Made by a program: the position numbers and the translations under genes. Positions 1 to 10,425 of a DNA stretch of 64,000 bases are shown piece by piece; within the stretch, counting starts at the first letter, position 1; every line of letters starts with the position of its first letter. This DNA is from Hemerocallis citrina (lineage: Eukaryota; Streptophyta; Magnoliopsida; Asparagales; Asphodelaceae), in contig CM030360.1 in NCBI GenBank assembly GCA_017893485.1, positions 5,320,467 to 5,384,466 on the forward strand, written 5' to 3'. The notes below the pieces were generated by a model. It did no database searches. It saw only the letters and a program-made list of their open reading frames with translations, and was not told where the DNA came from.

Positions 1-1014
1 GTCACACACAAGTAAGCCTCGACACCTCATCCCTCGAAAGGGATGCCGAACCACGGTATGAGGTAATGGTGCCGATGTTATCTGCCATGCTGGTTATTCT
101 GTCATGCATTGATAGCCAGGGTAACCCGGTTCGCTCCAACCGTTACCCCAATTGTCAGCGTGTGTCAAAAGGACCATGTGAATGCCCAAAGCTATTGCTG
201 ATGAAGAATAAACTAAGAAATCGAAAGCGATCATCCTATCACCCACTGATAGTCAGAGGTAGAGCAACTATACTTCGCCCCTACCCCTAACTATCAGGTA
301 GTAGTAGGAGAACCACATGAACAAAGGCATTCTCTAAGAAACTGAAAGAGAATGAGATTATATAAGCTACGAGGGAAGGAGGTCTTCGATCTCCGCAATG
401 CTGACATGGGTGGATTTGAACCATTCATCCCAATCCAACGACTGCTAGGAGTTGTCGCTACATATCCCAAGGCCAGCATTTCAACTTCCAATACATTGCA
501 TTTAAATAGGTGTCTCAATTCCCAAGGCCAAATGCTTTAAATTTCAAAATTGAATCTTTTCAACTCCCAAGGTTGGGCACTTCGACTTCAGCCAGTCTAT
601 TAGGTCAAAAGCTCGAAACAGATTCGAATCAGAGTCCTTCATTAATAAAGTTATTACACACCCAAGGCTAGTTACATAATGGTACAATCAACAAGCCAAA
701 TAACTACAGCAAGATACAATTAATTACAATCCCCAGGATTTGTTGGCTCTAATCTAAGAGTCGGAGAAGGGCCTCTGACAGATGTTCAACCACTGTGAAG
801 AGTGGTAGCTCGGGATCCTGCTACTCCGAATGCTACATCTAATCGGTATATCTCCAGTTCATTCTCCAGCAACATCTCCTGAAGAAAAGAGTCTGCCTAA
901 CACATGACGCCCTCAGAAGACATGGGTTAGGACAAACCACTTGGGGCGGGTATCTGGGCCTCAGCAAGGCCCAGATCCTTATCGATCATCGCCTTCATTA
1001 GATGGGAAAGCTCT
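1..1014. other. Flank of element C; no gene recognised
   Basis: This stretch holds only short open frames with no recognisable domain on either strand. Its right end abuts the LTR of element C. The five bases before the LTR (GCTCT) nearly match the five after the other LTR (GCTCC at 15206-15210). It is therefore probably the downstream part of the older minus-strand element that continues at 15206. I see no promoter, RNA gene or terminal repeat in it. Confidence 0.5.
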
Positions 1015-1315
1015 TGTAACGCCCCGAACTTCCTATATGGAGGATTCGAGACATGAGCCAGGACCTTTACATTCAATTAGTCACAATACACAGATTTGTG
1101 GAGAATTTTAAAACTTTTTACTACTACAATATTACAGACCGAGTGGTTCCATTGGTTCCACATTACATCAGAGTATATAAGAATGAAAGATGACAATATC
1201 AGGCACTTCATTGTAAGCCATGCCTTTACTGGAGTCCTCCCGGTTGGTGATCCTGAATCCACGACTACGATCCAATACCTGTACTTCTATACTGCGGTAC
1301 CTATTGAAGTGGGGA

Positions 1316-1333
1316 CGTCAGTATTCACTGACG
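1316..1333 (-). promoter_or_regulatory. Conserved LTR inverted repeat, C 3' LTR copy
   Basis: CGTCAGT, four-base loop, ACTGACG. The same seven-base arms recur at matching positions in the LTRs of A and E, and with one mismatch in D. The site lies about 300 bp from the LTR 3' end. Its role is unknown; an RNA hairpin or a protein-binding palindrome are both possible. Confidence 0.6.
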
Positions 1334-1500
1334 CTTAAGGGCTGATCATATAGCAGCGAATCTCCAAAAACAAACATATAAAACATGGTAAAATATGTCG
1401 GTGTAGTTTAAGTGTTCGTGAGTGCGATGACTAGAATCTAATGCAATGTCAACTTATCTAGGATGCTCCTATTTTAATGCAAGCAAGTCTCCGGAACAGT

Positions 1501-1518
1501 ATGCATCCCATACTACAT
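1501..1518 (-). promoter_or_regulatory. Conserved LTR box ATGCATCCCATACTACAT
   Basis: This 18-bp box is repeated in the other C LTR (11623-11640), in A (39956-39973, 40004-40021, 40110-40127 and matching sites of the 3' LTR), in D (60643-60660), in E (62544-62561, 62703-62720, and a one-base variant at 62654-62671) and, with one change, at 18423-18440. It always lies between the GGGTTCAATCCC-like box and the CGTCAGT inverted repeat. Function unknown. Confidence 0.6.
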
Positions 1519-2716
1519 ACGCCCATCTCAAGCCGTTTCTCCAAATATAGGGATTTGAACCCGCGTTATGAATTTCTAATTGTACACAACCTGTTCCTGA
1601 CAGATACTACATGACTGATGAGGTTGCACATGTGGTCAAGTCCCACCATTGCAGTAGGCTCATGGTGTCTATGTTTGCCACTACTACCCGGTACACCGGA
1701 CCTCACTCAAAACCAGACGAACACAGGGTCTTCCGAGCCCATAACTCATAGAACGCTATCTATGGCCTGTTCGCTTCCCTCTGGCCAAGGACCCGACAAA
1801 GTTTCGGGGTCCATCCCCCTAGCTCTGCCCGCCTTATCATGGCACTTCAGGAATTAACAGTGTGCGATACGCATCCCGTGCTCCCAACTCGTGAGAAGGC
1901 ACCGTACGTATCCCTTTGACAGGAAGGTACAACCCAGTAACACCACCTAAGGTCGGCCCAAAGGACGAGTTGGTCGTAAGGTGCCCCCTACTGCCAAACT
2001 CCTCTCCTTCTGGCTAAATGGTTAAGTAATGATCTTTATGCGTTACTAACCTAACAATGTCACTAACCCTAACGAACTACGAGACTTTAACTAAGAAATT
2101 CTTGATTTCATCATGGTCCCACCCTATGGCCCATTGATCCAAGACATTAGCGACGGGATCTCCCTTATTCATCACTACCCCTAACTTGGATCTCGTCAAC
2201 ACCCTCGGCCCGCGATCAACCCACACCAGTTAGATCCGTCGGTGCCCAAGGTGAGATTTTATCCTAGTTCCCAAGGCGGTAAGATGCGAGTCTTGGTGAT
2301 CAATGACCCCTAGGGTAGCTACAAGACCCTAGACGAGCTTTTACCAAGCTATCCACACTAGTAACTTTCTCAATCCATTAATTTCTCATACAAGGAAGAT
2401 GAAGAATGTTCTCATGATAGGCTCCAACTTTAATTAGAACCTCACACTACTAGAACTCATGGGTTCTTTTTGCCCTAATTGAACTAGAACTACATACACT
2501 AGATTCATGAGTTCTTTCTCAAGTTGAGCTAGAATCACATAGAACCTATGTGAATGGGTTCTTATTAAATTAGCTAGAACCATCATGGAGCTAGTTTCAT
2601 GGGTTTCTCTTTTAAGAGTTGGCTAGAACAATCATGGAGCATTGGTCCATCTCTTAGAATCATTAACTACAACAAACCTTTAGCATGGTAGTTCTCTTTT
2701 TGACATGGCATACAAA

Positions 2717-4158
2717 CTCAAACATGATCTATTATAACTCAAGCATGGTAGTCCTACATACTAACTCAAGCATGATGAGTTAACTAGAAGGTCACATAAC
2801 ATGAATGGGTTCTCTTTCGACATAGACAACAACTCAAGCATGATTTAACATAACTCAAGCATGGTAGTCCTACTTACTAACTCAAGCATGATAATTTACT
2901 AGAATGTCACATAGCATGAATGGGTTTCTTTTTGACATAGACAACAACTCAAGCATGATTTAACACAACTCAAGCATGGTAGTCCTACTTACTAACTCAA
3001 GCATGATAATTTACTAGAATGTCACATAGCATGAATGAGTTTCTTTTTGACATAGACAACAACTCAAGCATGATTTAATAGAACTCAAGCATGGTAGTCC
3101 TACATACTAACTCAAGCATGATAAGTTGCTAGAATGTCACATAGCATGAATGGGTTTCTTTTTGACATAGACAACAACTCAAGCATGATTTAATATAACT
3201 CAAGCATGGTAGTCCTACATACTAACTCAAGCATGATAAGTTGCTAGAATGTCACATAGCATGAATGGGTTCTTTTTGACATAGTCATCAACTCAAGCAT
3301 GATCTAACACATCTCAAGCATGGTAGTCCTACTTACTAACTCAAGCATGATAGTTAACTAGAATGTCACATAGCATGAATCGGTTTCTTTTTGACATAGA
3401 CAACAACTCAAGCATGATTTAATATAACTCAAGCATGGTAGTCCTACATACTAACTCAAGCATGATAAGTTGCTAGAATGTCACATAGCATGAATGGGTT
3501 CTTTTTGACATAGTCACCAACTCAAGCATGATCTAACACATCTCAAGCATGGTAGTCCTACTTACTAACTCAAGCATGATAGTTAACTAGAATGTCACAT
3601 AGCATGAATGGGTTTTTTTTTGACATAGACAACAACTCAAGCATGATCTAATATAACTCAAGCATGGTAGTCCTACATACTAACTCAAGCATGATAAGTT
3701 GCTAGAATGTCACATAGCATGAATGGGTTCTTTTTGACATAGTCACCACTCAAGCATGATCTAACACATCTCAAGCATGGTAGTCCTACTTACTAACTCA
3801 AGCATGATAGTTAACTAGAATGTCACATAGCATGAATGGGTTTCTTTTTGACATAGACAACAACTCAAGCATGATCTAATATAACTCAAGCATGGTAGTC
3901 CTACATACTAACTCAAGCATGATAAGTTGCTAGAATGTCACATAGCATGAATGGGTTCTTTTTGACATAGTCACCAACTCAAGCATGATCTAACACATCT
4001 CAAGCATGGTAGTCCTACTTACTAACTCAAGCATGATAGTTAACTAGAATGTCACATAGCATGAATGGGTTTCTTTTTGACATAGACAACAACTCAAGCA
4101 TGATCTAATATAACTCAAGCATGGTAGTCCTACATACTAACTCAAGCATGATAAGTTA
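2717..4158 (-). repeat. Tandem repeat array inside C 3' LTR, about 12 units of about 115 bp
   Basis: Each unit carries a 'GTCACATAGCATGAATGGG' block and three copies of CTCAAGCATG. Two variants alternate in the later part (one with CATAGACAACAACTC, one with CATAGTCACCAACTC), so the real higher-order unit is a dimer of about 229 bp. The other LTR has about 8 units. The four-unit difference (about 460 bp) explains nearly all of the 471-bp length difference between LTRs. Confidence 0.9.
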
Positions 4159-5012
4159 CTACTTATTACAAACCTATTTCCTTTAGGGATTACATGCCCC
4201 ATTTATTACAAAGAACTAATTTTACCAAAATTACATGTTCCTACATAAACAATAATCAACTCTTATTTAGTAATAAATAAACTTACTTTCCTTCAATCCT
4301 ACAATTCCTACATCAAGAAAACTTGCCTTTTTATGAACAAAAGTTAGTAAAGACATGATCTTTAATAAAGTAGTAAACTACATACAACAAGGGATTTGTC
4401 TTTGATTAGCATGTTAAGTTCTACCACCACCAAAATGGGTATGTGACCATTCTTACTCACTTAGCCTCATATGCACATAGTATTAGTCCAAGTTGTTAAC
4501 TTTATGTTTAACAAGGTAACCAAAATAACAAAAACAACATAACAAGTTCAAGATCCCCTTTTTGGGAACTTTTTGTGAGTCCCATCCTTCCAACTTTTCC
4601 TTATGCATAAAAATTAAGTCCAACTAGTGAAAATTAACCATGGAGACAACATAACCATAGACAAGCTAAAGATCTCATCTTTATGTTATTTTCTCAAGTT
4701 CTACCATTCATACTTTTCATAGGGTCCTTTTGATCCATATTACTCCTTATATGCACATAGTTTAGTCCAAGTTTGTTTTAGGCAACATAAAGCATACATA
4801 CACATATTTAGACATAAGTAGAGAACAAATCTTAAACAAACAACACATAAGAAAGTAGAGAAACCCCCACCTTTTCTTTTCAATAGGAAGAACTAGCCTA
4901 GCAACCTTCTCCTTCCCCTTTGTTTTTCTTTGAAAGCTCCAAACTACAAGAGAACTCTAGGGTTTTTCTCTCTTTCTTTTTCTCTCAAGAAATGGTAAAT
5001 GAGGCAAGGGGT

Positions 5013-5014
<2 letters not shown>

Positions 5015-5047
<33 letters not shown>
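5015..5047 (-). repeat. 33-bp G homopolymer in C 3' LTR (C run on the sense strand)
   Basis: An uninterrupted run of 33 G on the plus strand. The other LTR has 32 (14678-14709). A 20-bp C run sits on the sense strand of solo LTR D (57673-57692), and a C-rich stretch sits at the comparable place in LTR A (about 37550-37590). The length given by an assembly is unreliable for such runs. Confidence 0.9.
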
Positions 5048-5394
5048 CTGAGGTGGCATGGTGAGGTGGAGGTGGAGACTTGTAGTAGAAGTCTTCTTTA
5101 ATCCCTTATGTAGTCCTAATTAATCCCATCTCTATGCTTAAACCCTTAATTAAAACCTAGCCATCATGACAAAAGATATTTTCTTTGTGTCCAAAACACA
5201 TACTACCTAATTCATACGAATGTAAGAAATCGATACAATAAGCGCACGTGTAGATTATTAAGCGTACCAATAATTTTTGTTTGTAAAACTGCACAATCTG
5301 TATAAAAATAAATTGATTCTGCAAAAATAAATTTTATTATCGGGTCAGGAGTTTCTAGTACCAAAACAGTATATCGTACATGCATATGGACTGG

Positions 5395-5404
5395 TATATA
5401 TATA
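5395..5404 (-). promoter_or_regulatory. Candidate TATA box of C 3' LTR
   Basis: A TATATATATA stretch read on the minus strand, about 150 bp from the U3 end of the LTR, followed in the sense direction by TACCAG. The same site is in the other LTR at 15057-15066. If used, nearly all of the long LTR, including the tandem array, would be transcribed. Confidence 0.4.
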
Positions 5405-5459
5405 CAAATGATGATTAATAATTTAAGCTAAGTAATATCCAAAAATATTTCAATTCCGA

Positions 5460-5530
5460 AAAATAAAATAAAATAATAATAAAATAATAATAAAATAATA
5501 ATAAAATAATAATAAAATAATAATATTTAT
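5460..5530. repeat. AT-rich microsatellite (AATAATAATAAA)n in C 3' LTR
   Basis: Repeats of AAAATAATAAT close to the LTR edge. A slightly shorter and more altered copy is at 15120-15181 in the other LTR. Confidence 0.85.
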
Positions 5531-5554
5531 TATTTCACAGGGCGGGATATTACA

Positions 5555-5572
5555 ATACTCCCTCCTTAGACT
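5555..5572 (-). other. Polypurine tract of element C
   Basis: Read on the minus strand, AAGGAGGGAGTAT lies directly before the 3' LTR. This is the expected position and composition of the plus-strand DNA primer used in reverse transcription. Confidence 0.85.
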
Positions 5573-5627
5573 AGTTCTGTCCTCAGAACTGTTACTAAGT
5601 GGGAAGAACGGAAAATAAAGGCAATAC

Positions 5628-6305
5628 TCAAAATAACTCGGGAAAAGAAAGCTTCATCCGATCTTCCGGTTCCCACGTGGCTTCCTCCACGAATTGATTT
5701 TTCCAAAGAACCTTGATCATCGGAATAGTTTTGTTCCTTAGCACCTTATCCTGACGATCAATAATTTTTACCGGCTGTTCCTTATAGGTAAGGTCCACCC
5801 GTAGGTCCTTAGGGATGTCTGGCAGTTGGTGATTTGGATCCGGTACGTACTTCCTTAGCATTGAAACATGAAATACATTGTGTACTTGGGACAATTCGGC
5901 TGGTAGCTCTAGCCGGTAAGCCGTCTCTCCGATTCTCTCCAAAATTGGGTATGGTCCAATATATCTCGGTGCCAACTTGCCACCCCTTCCGAACCTGATC
6001 ACTCCCTTTGTAGGCGAGACTTTCAGGAATACTGAATCGCCTTCTCTGAATTCTAAATCTCGTCTACGGTTATCGGCGTAGCTCTTTTGCCTGCTTTGTG
6101 CTACTTTCATCCTTTTTCTGATCAACTCGATTTTCTCGGATGTTTGCTGCACTATTTCAGGCCCAAACATCTGCCTCTCTCCAACCTCGTACCAGCACAC
6201 GGGTGTCCTACATTTCCTCCCATACAATGCTTCATATGGAGCCATCTCTATACTTGCTTGGTAGCCATTATTATATGCGAATTCTACTAATGACAAGTGT
6301 CGTTC
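5628..6305 (-). pseudogene. Element C pol, part 3: integrase C-terminus and chromodomain
   Basis: This is the last part of pol, in the same frame as the two segments upstream. It begins with the end of the integrase core (LVEFAYNNGYQAS, then APYEALYGRKCR), continues through the GPY/F-type module (GPYPILERIGETAYRLELP), then a VFHVSMLRKYV block, and ends in a chromodomain of about 50 residues (PVKIIDRQDKVLRNK through VEEATWEPEDRM). Chromodomains of this class are thought to steer integration to particular chromatin. It follows a TAG stop at 6306-6308 that replaces the tryptophan expected after DFGGS. It terminates at 5628, about 70 bp before the LTR. Apart from that stop it looks intact. Confidence 0.9.
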
Positions 6306-7427
6306 CTAGCTTCCTCCGAAGTCCATTATGCATGCTCTAAGCATATCTTCGAGAATTCTGTTGACTCTTTCTGTCTGCCCATCAGTCTGTGGGTGGAATG
6401 CTGTGCTGAACTCTGATTTTGTCCCTAAAGCTTTTTGCAGACTTTGCCAAAATCGGGATGTAAACCTTGCATCTCGGTCAGAGACGATCGATACTGGTAC
6501 TCCATGTAACTTTACAATGCCTTCGATGTAGACTTCTGCCAGCTTTTCCACGGACCACGTCGTTTTCACTGGAAGAAAGTGTGCAGATTTTGTTAAACGA
6601 TCTACTATAACCCAAATTGAGTCATTCCCTTTCGAACTTCTGGGCAGGCCAGTGATGAAATCCATGCTGATGTTCTCCCATTTCCACTCTGGAATGGGCA
6701 ATGGTTGCAGTAGACCCCCTGGTTTCTGATTCTCAGCCTTAACTTTCTGACATGTAAGGCATTTGGCTACGAATCCTGCCACATCCCGTTTCATCCCTGC
6801 CCACCAAAAATGTTGTTTTACGTCCTTATACATTTTTGTGCTTCCTGGATGAACTGTGAGTAAGGTGGAGTGTGCTTCCTTCATGATATCTTCTCGTAAC
6901 TCATCAACCTTAGGCACACACAACCTGCTCCCAAACCAAAGCGATCCGTCCTTCATGCTGAAATCTGAGGCTTTTCCTTCGCTGACTTGCTGCTTTAGTG
7001 CTTCGATCTCTGCATCTCCTATCTGAGCCTTCTTAACTTGGTCATTCAGACTTGGTTGCAATTCCAGACGTGCCAAAACCGTGCTCAAACCTTGAACAAT
7101 TAATTCAATACCGGCTTGTCTGATCTCGTCATTTAACTCTCTCCTTGTTGCAATGAGCGTGGCTATGCTCCGTTTCCTACTGAGCGCATCTGCTACGACA
7201 TTGGCTTTCCCTGGATGATATAATATCTCTGGCCTGATGTCTTCCAAAACCTCCAACCATCGCCTTTGCCTGAGATTCAAATCTTTTTGCTGGTAGATAT
7301 ACTTCAGGCTCTTATGGTCGGTGAACATCTCCACCTTGTTCCCATAGACATAGTGCCGCCATAACTTCAGAGCGAAGATTATCGCTGCCAGTTCCAAGTC
7401 ATGCGTTGGATAATTCTTCTCATGTGG
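6306..7427 (-). pseudogene. Element C pol, part 2: RNase H end, zinc-binding and integrase core
   Basis: In frame with the RT segment, starting directly after a TGA at 7428-7430. It carries the end of RNase H ([32 protein letters not shown]), the [15 protein letters not shown] connector, an integrase zinc finger with [11 protein letters not shown], and the catalytic core with [32 protein letters not shown] and the [15 protein letters not shown] helix holding the final acidic residue. It joins the element's DNA ends to the genome. The segment ends at a TAG in place of TGG. Both stops are single-base changes in an otherwise conserved reading frame, so the gene was active until recently. Confidence 0.92.
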
Positions 7428-8941
7428 TCAAAGTTGTCTTGATCCGTATGCTATGACCTTCCCCTCTTGCATCAGAACACATCCGAATCCTAAGAATGAG
7501 GCATCACTGTAGATTACATAATCTTTATCTGGCTGAGGCAGCACCAAAATGGGTGCAGAAGTCAATTTGTTCTTCAGCTCCTGAAAGCTCCTTTCACACC
7601 TCTCAGTCCAATCAAAATTCATGTTTTTCTTGGTCAGTGCTGTAAGTGGTACAGCAATTCTGGCATAGTTTTGGATGAACTTCCTGTAGTACCCTGTCAT
7701 GCCCAAGAAACTCCTGATCTCTGTTACAGTTCTCGGCTGAGGCCAACTCCTTACTGCCTCAATTTTCTCTGGATCTGTAGCCACTCCCTCCTTAGAAAGG
7801 ATATGGCCCAAGAATGCTACTTCTGACTTCCAGAATTCACACTTTGACAGCTTGGCATAAAGTTGATGCTCCCGTAGCTTGGTCAACACTGCAGTAAGAT
7901 GATCTTCATGCTCCTCTTCTGTTTTTGAGTATACCAAGATGTCATCAATGAAGACAACCACGAAGGAATCGATGAATGGCCGCAAGATACGGTTCATCAT
8001 ATCCATAAAGATTGCGGGAGCATTGGTCACCCCGAAAGGCATCACTAAGAACTCGTAATGACCGTGCCGAGTTCGGAATGCAGTCTTAGGTATATCTTCT
8101 TCTCTGACCCGTACTTGATGATAGCCCGAACGCAAATCAATCTTTGAGAATACAGCCGCTCCCTGGAGCTGATCAAACAAGTCATCGATCCTGGGAATGG
8201 GGTACCGGTTTCGAACAGTAACCTTGTTCAACTCCCGATAATCGATGCACATTCTTGAGGTCCCATCCTTTTTCTTTACAAGTAGCACGGGTGCCCCCCA
8301 GGGCGAGGCACTTGGCCGGATGAATCCTTTCTGTAGTAGTTCTTCAATTTGCTCCTTCACTTCCTTCTGCTCTACTGGCGCCATACGATATGGTGTTTTT
8401 GACACTGGCGCGCTGCCTGGCTGGATAGTAATGCTGAACTCAACATCTCTGTGGGGTGGGAGTCCAGGTAATTCTTCCAAAAATAGGCGGGGAAAATTTC
8501 GCGAAATTGGTATCATCTTGACTTCACTTGGCACACGTATTCCAGTCGTAGCGGCCAGAATTTCTTCCTTCTGCTTCTTCTTCCCCTGGAACACAAGCTC
8601 TGGTCCTCCGAATGGGGCGATGACTACCTTCTTCTCCCTGCAGTCGATGCTAGCCTTATGCCTTGTCATCCAATCCATTCCAATGATCACGTCCGTCCCT
8701 GCAAAGCCTAATTCTAGCAGATCTATACTCAGGGTCTCCCCATCAAAGTGGAGTTTGCATCCCTTATAGCACAAATTCGTAGGGAGAGTTGCTCCTGACG
8801 GGGTAGCAACCAATAAAACTAATTCCGGAGTTGCCTTCTGGGTGCATTTCAGCTTCTTAGAGAATGCTTCGGACACAAAAGAATGCGATGACCCACTATC
8901 AAATAAAACAGTTGCCTGGATTTCATTTATATTAACCCAAC
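7428..8941 (-). pseudogene. Element C pol, part 1: protease, reverse transcriptase, start of RNase H
   Basis: The frame is open from 8941 to a TGA at 7428. The aspartic protease is at the start (DSGSSHSF at about 8882-8905), well upstream of the first ATG at 8876, so the start must be supplied by fusion to gag. The reverse transcriptase follows, with [40 protein letters not shown] and the catalytic FIDDILVYS, then [11 protein letters not shown] and the RNase H opening [14 protein letters not shown]. The product copies the element RNA into DNA in virus-like particles. The frame joins gag exactly if 8942-9029 is removed. The terminal TGA replaces the arginine of the usual [11 protein letters not shown] motif, a CGA to TGA change. 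Confidence 0.92.
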
Positions 8942-9029
8942 CTGTTTACAAAAGTGGTTACATAAAAACACATCTTATGCCTAAATTATTCAAAATACTA
9001 TAATAGCTTGGCCATAATTCTTCACCTAC
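8942..9029 (-). other. Candidate 88-nt intron between gag and pol of element C
   Basis: Read on the minus strand, the segment starts GTAGGT and ends TTTTGTAAACAG. It is about 30% GC against a much richer gag, and includes the gag stop codon TGA (9024-9022) and further stops. Removing it joins gag codon 367 plus one base to pol so that one frame runs from gag into protease without a gap. The joined length from 10131 to 5628 is exactly 1472 codons including the final stop. In element B the equivalent junction has no insertion. Seen: consensus splice sites, base bias and frame restoration. Inferred: that splicing occurs. Confidence 0.65.
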
Positions 9030-10131
9030 CGGTGATGACTCCCTCGTCTTCATCAGCATCCCCTTCGGTAAGTGCAAACACTCGCCCTTGGCGGGCCACT
9101 CCTTTCCCTTTGCTGTTTGCTCTTGGTGCTGGCCCGCTGTTGCCCCCCCAAAGCTGGGGACAGTTTGTCCGAAAATGGCCAACCCTTCCGCAGTTGAAAC
9201 AGATGCGGTGGTCGATCTGAGGATTCTTCTTGGGGCATCGACTCTGAAAGTGTCCTAGCTCGCCACATAAGAAATAGCTTCCTGGCTTGGTGCCCCCAGT
9301 TGGGCCAACGGCCCTTGGAAACTTCTGATCTCGACCCTGGTTCATGAATCCTGATGCAGGTGCAGGCCTCTTCCCTTTATTCCATCCTCCGGTGGTCGCT
9401 TGCGGTTCAGGCCCCCTGTTCATATCTAACTCCGTCGTAGCTGCACGGCGGACCAGCTTCTCGAACCTCCGGATGCAAAAAGGTATCATTTTGGTTCTAA
9501 GTATAGGCCTAAGCCCTTGCTCGAACCTCTTGGTCTTCTTGACCTCATCTTGCACCATTTCAGGAGCATAACGGGAAAGCTGGGTGAATTTGGTCTCATA
9601 TTCTCGAACTGTCAGGCTTCCCTGCTTTAGATTGAAGAACTCCATAGCCTTCTCTTCTTGCACATCCAGTGGGAAGTAGTGTTGCCTGAACTCTGCGAGG
9701 AACTCTTCCCAGGTAATGGGCCCTTCGCCTATGCCTCTCTTCACCGACTGCCACCAGACCCCGGCGTCTTTTTCTAGCAGAATGCTTGCTAACCTGACCT
9801 TGCTGTCCGCGGGTGTCAGCATCACCTCGAACACGGTCTCCACTTGCCGAATCCAATCATCAGCCGCTGTCGGGTCTGCCTGTCCTTCAAAAATAGGTGG
9901 CCTCATCCTTCGGAATGATTCGACCATCTTAATCGGGTCGGTGTTTGCTGCTCCTCGGTTACCTCCCGGTGGCCCTTGGTGCTGTATATTATTTCTGCTG
10001 GCCTCGGCCAGGTCTCCAAGTGCTTGGTACATACGGGCAAATTCCGCCCCTATATCTAGCCCGGTGCCATTTCCACCACTACCCTCTCCTTCGGTTTGGT
10101 TGCCCCGACCGCTTCTTGTTAGGCGAGACAT
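9022..10131 (-). CDS. Element C Gag (capsid-nucleocapsid), 369 aa if the intron is retained
   Basis: Gag forms the virus-like particle and packages element RNA. The start ATG at 10131 opens MSRLTRSGRGN. The retrotransposon gag core (residues about 85-225) includes DDWIRQVETVFEV, KDAGVWWQSVKRG and FFNLKQGSLTVREYE. The nucleocapsid has two zinc knuckles. The first (LCGELGHFQSRC, about residues 287-298) has tyrosine where the first cysteine is expected, a probable TGT to TAT loss. The second (CFNCGRVGHFRTNC) is complete. The end is acidic (GDADEDEGVITG) and terminates inside the candidate intron, so unspliced RNA would give Gag alone and spliced RNA a Gag-Pol fusion. It closely resembles the Gag of element A. 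Confidence 0.9.
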   Translation of the reverse strand: MSRLTRSGRGNQTEGEGSGGNGTGLDIGAEFARMYQALGDLAEASRNNIQHQGPPGGNRGAANTDPIKMVESFRRMRPPIFEGQADPTAADDWIRQVETVFEVMLTPADSKVRLASILLEKDAGVWWQSVKRGIGEGPITWEEFLAEFRQHYFPLDVQEEKAMEFFNLKQGSLTVREYETKFTQLSRYAPEMVQDEVKKTKRFEQGLRPILRTKMIPFCIRRFEKLVRRAATTELDMNRGPEPQATTGGWNKGKRPAPASGFMNQGRDQKFPRAVGPTGGTKPGSYFLCGELGHFQSRCPKKNPQIDHRICFNCGRVGHFRTNCPQLWGGNSGPAPRANSKGKGVARQGRVFALTEGDADEDEGVITGR

Positions 10132-10160
10132 CTGGTAGAAAAGGATAATGAAATATACAT
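10132..10160 (-). promoter_or_regulatory. Splice-acceptor-like site directly before gag ATG
   Basis: On the minus strand a pyrimidine-rich run (TTTCATTATCCTTTTCTACC) is followed by AG, which abuts the gag ATG at 10131. It would let a leader intron remove the upstream ORF and place gag first on the mRNA. This rests on consensus only. No donor near the end of the upstream ORF would fuse the two frames. Confidence 0.4.
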
Positions 10161-10280
10161 AGCATTATATTGTGACATTGCAATATTTATATTTATCCAA
10201 TCTCAACATGCAGACAAGACTAGTAGAAAACATAAAGCTAGATTTCATTTCATCATAGTAACTTATCTTACACAAGCATT

Positions 10281-10419
10281 ATCTTCCTTACATTCATATC
10301 CTATATGTAGGAAGCAAAATATCAAAATAACAAAACAGCCTATGGCACCTATCTTCCTTACATTCATATCATATATGTAGGAAGCAAAATATCAAATAAC
10401 CAAACAACCTATGGCACCT
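10281..10419. repeat. 70-bp tandem duplication between upstream ORF and gag
   Basis: Two adjacent copies (10281-10350 and 10351-10419) beginning ATCTTCCTTACATTCATATC and ending GCCTATGGCACCT or close to it. They differ at a few positions and one base in length. The whole interval 10161-10425 is AT-rich non-coding spacer. Confidence 0.85.
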
Positions 10420-10425
10420 AACGGC

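Larger units (their letters stand above)
1015..5554 (-). repeat. 3' LTR of element C (4540 bp)
   Basis: Direct repeat of 11137-15205. It begins with TGTAACGCCCCG and ends with GGGATATTACA on the plus strand, giving the usual TG...CA ends. It contains a tandem array (about 12 units here against 8 in the other copy), a 33-bp G run, an AT-rich microsatellite and a TATA-like site near the U3 end. Short frames within it (for example 1096-1338 and 1618-1857) recur in the other LTR and are not genes. Confidence 0.95.

Noticed and set aside
1096..1857. Small ORFs inside the C LTR that recur at 11218-11979
   Set aside because: They recur only because LTRs are direct repeats; they lack features and overlap antisense frames.
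2717..4158. CRISPR-like regular repeats
   Set aside because: Plant LTR context, no unique spacers, and near-identical whole units: an ordinary tandem repeat.
5555..5627. Possible envelope-like gene after integrase
   Set aside because: Only about 70 bp separate the chromodomain stop from the LTR, so there is no room for one.
9008..10148. Plus-strand ORFs opposite gag of element C
   Set aside because: Antisense shadows of a well-supported gag frame.
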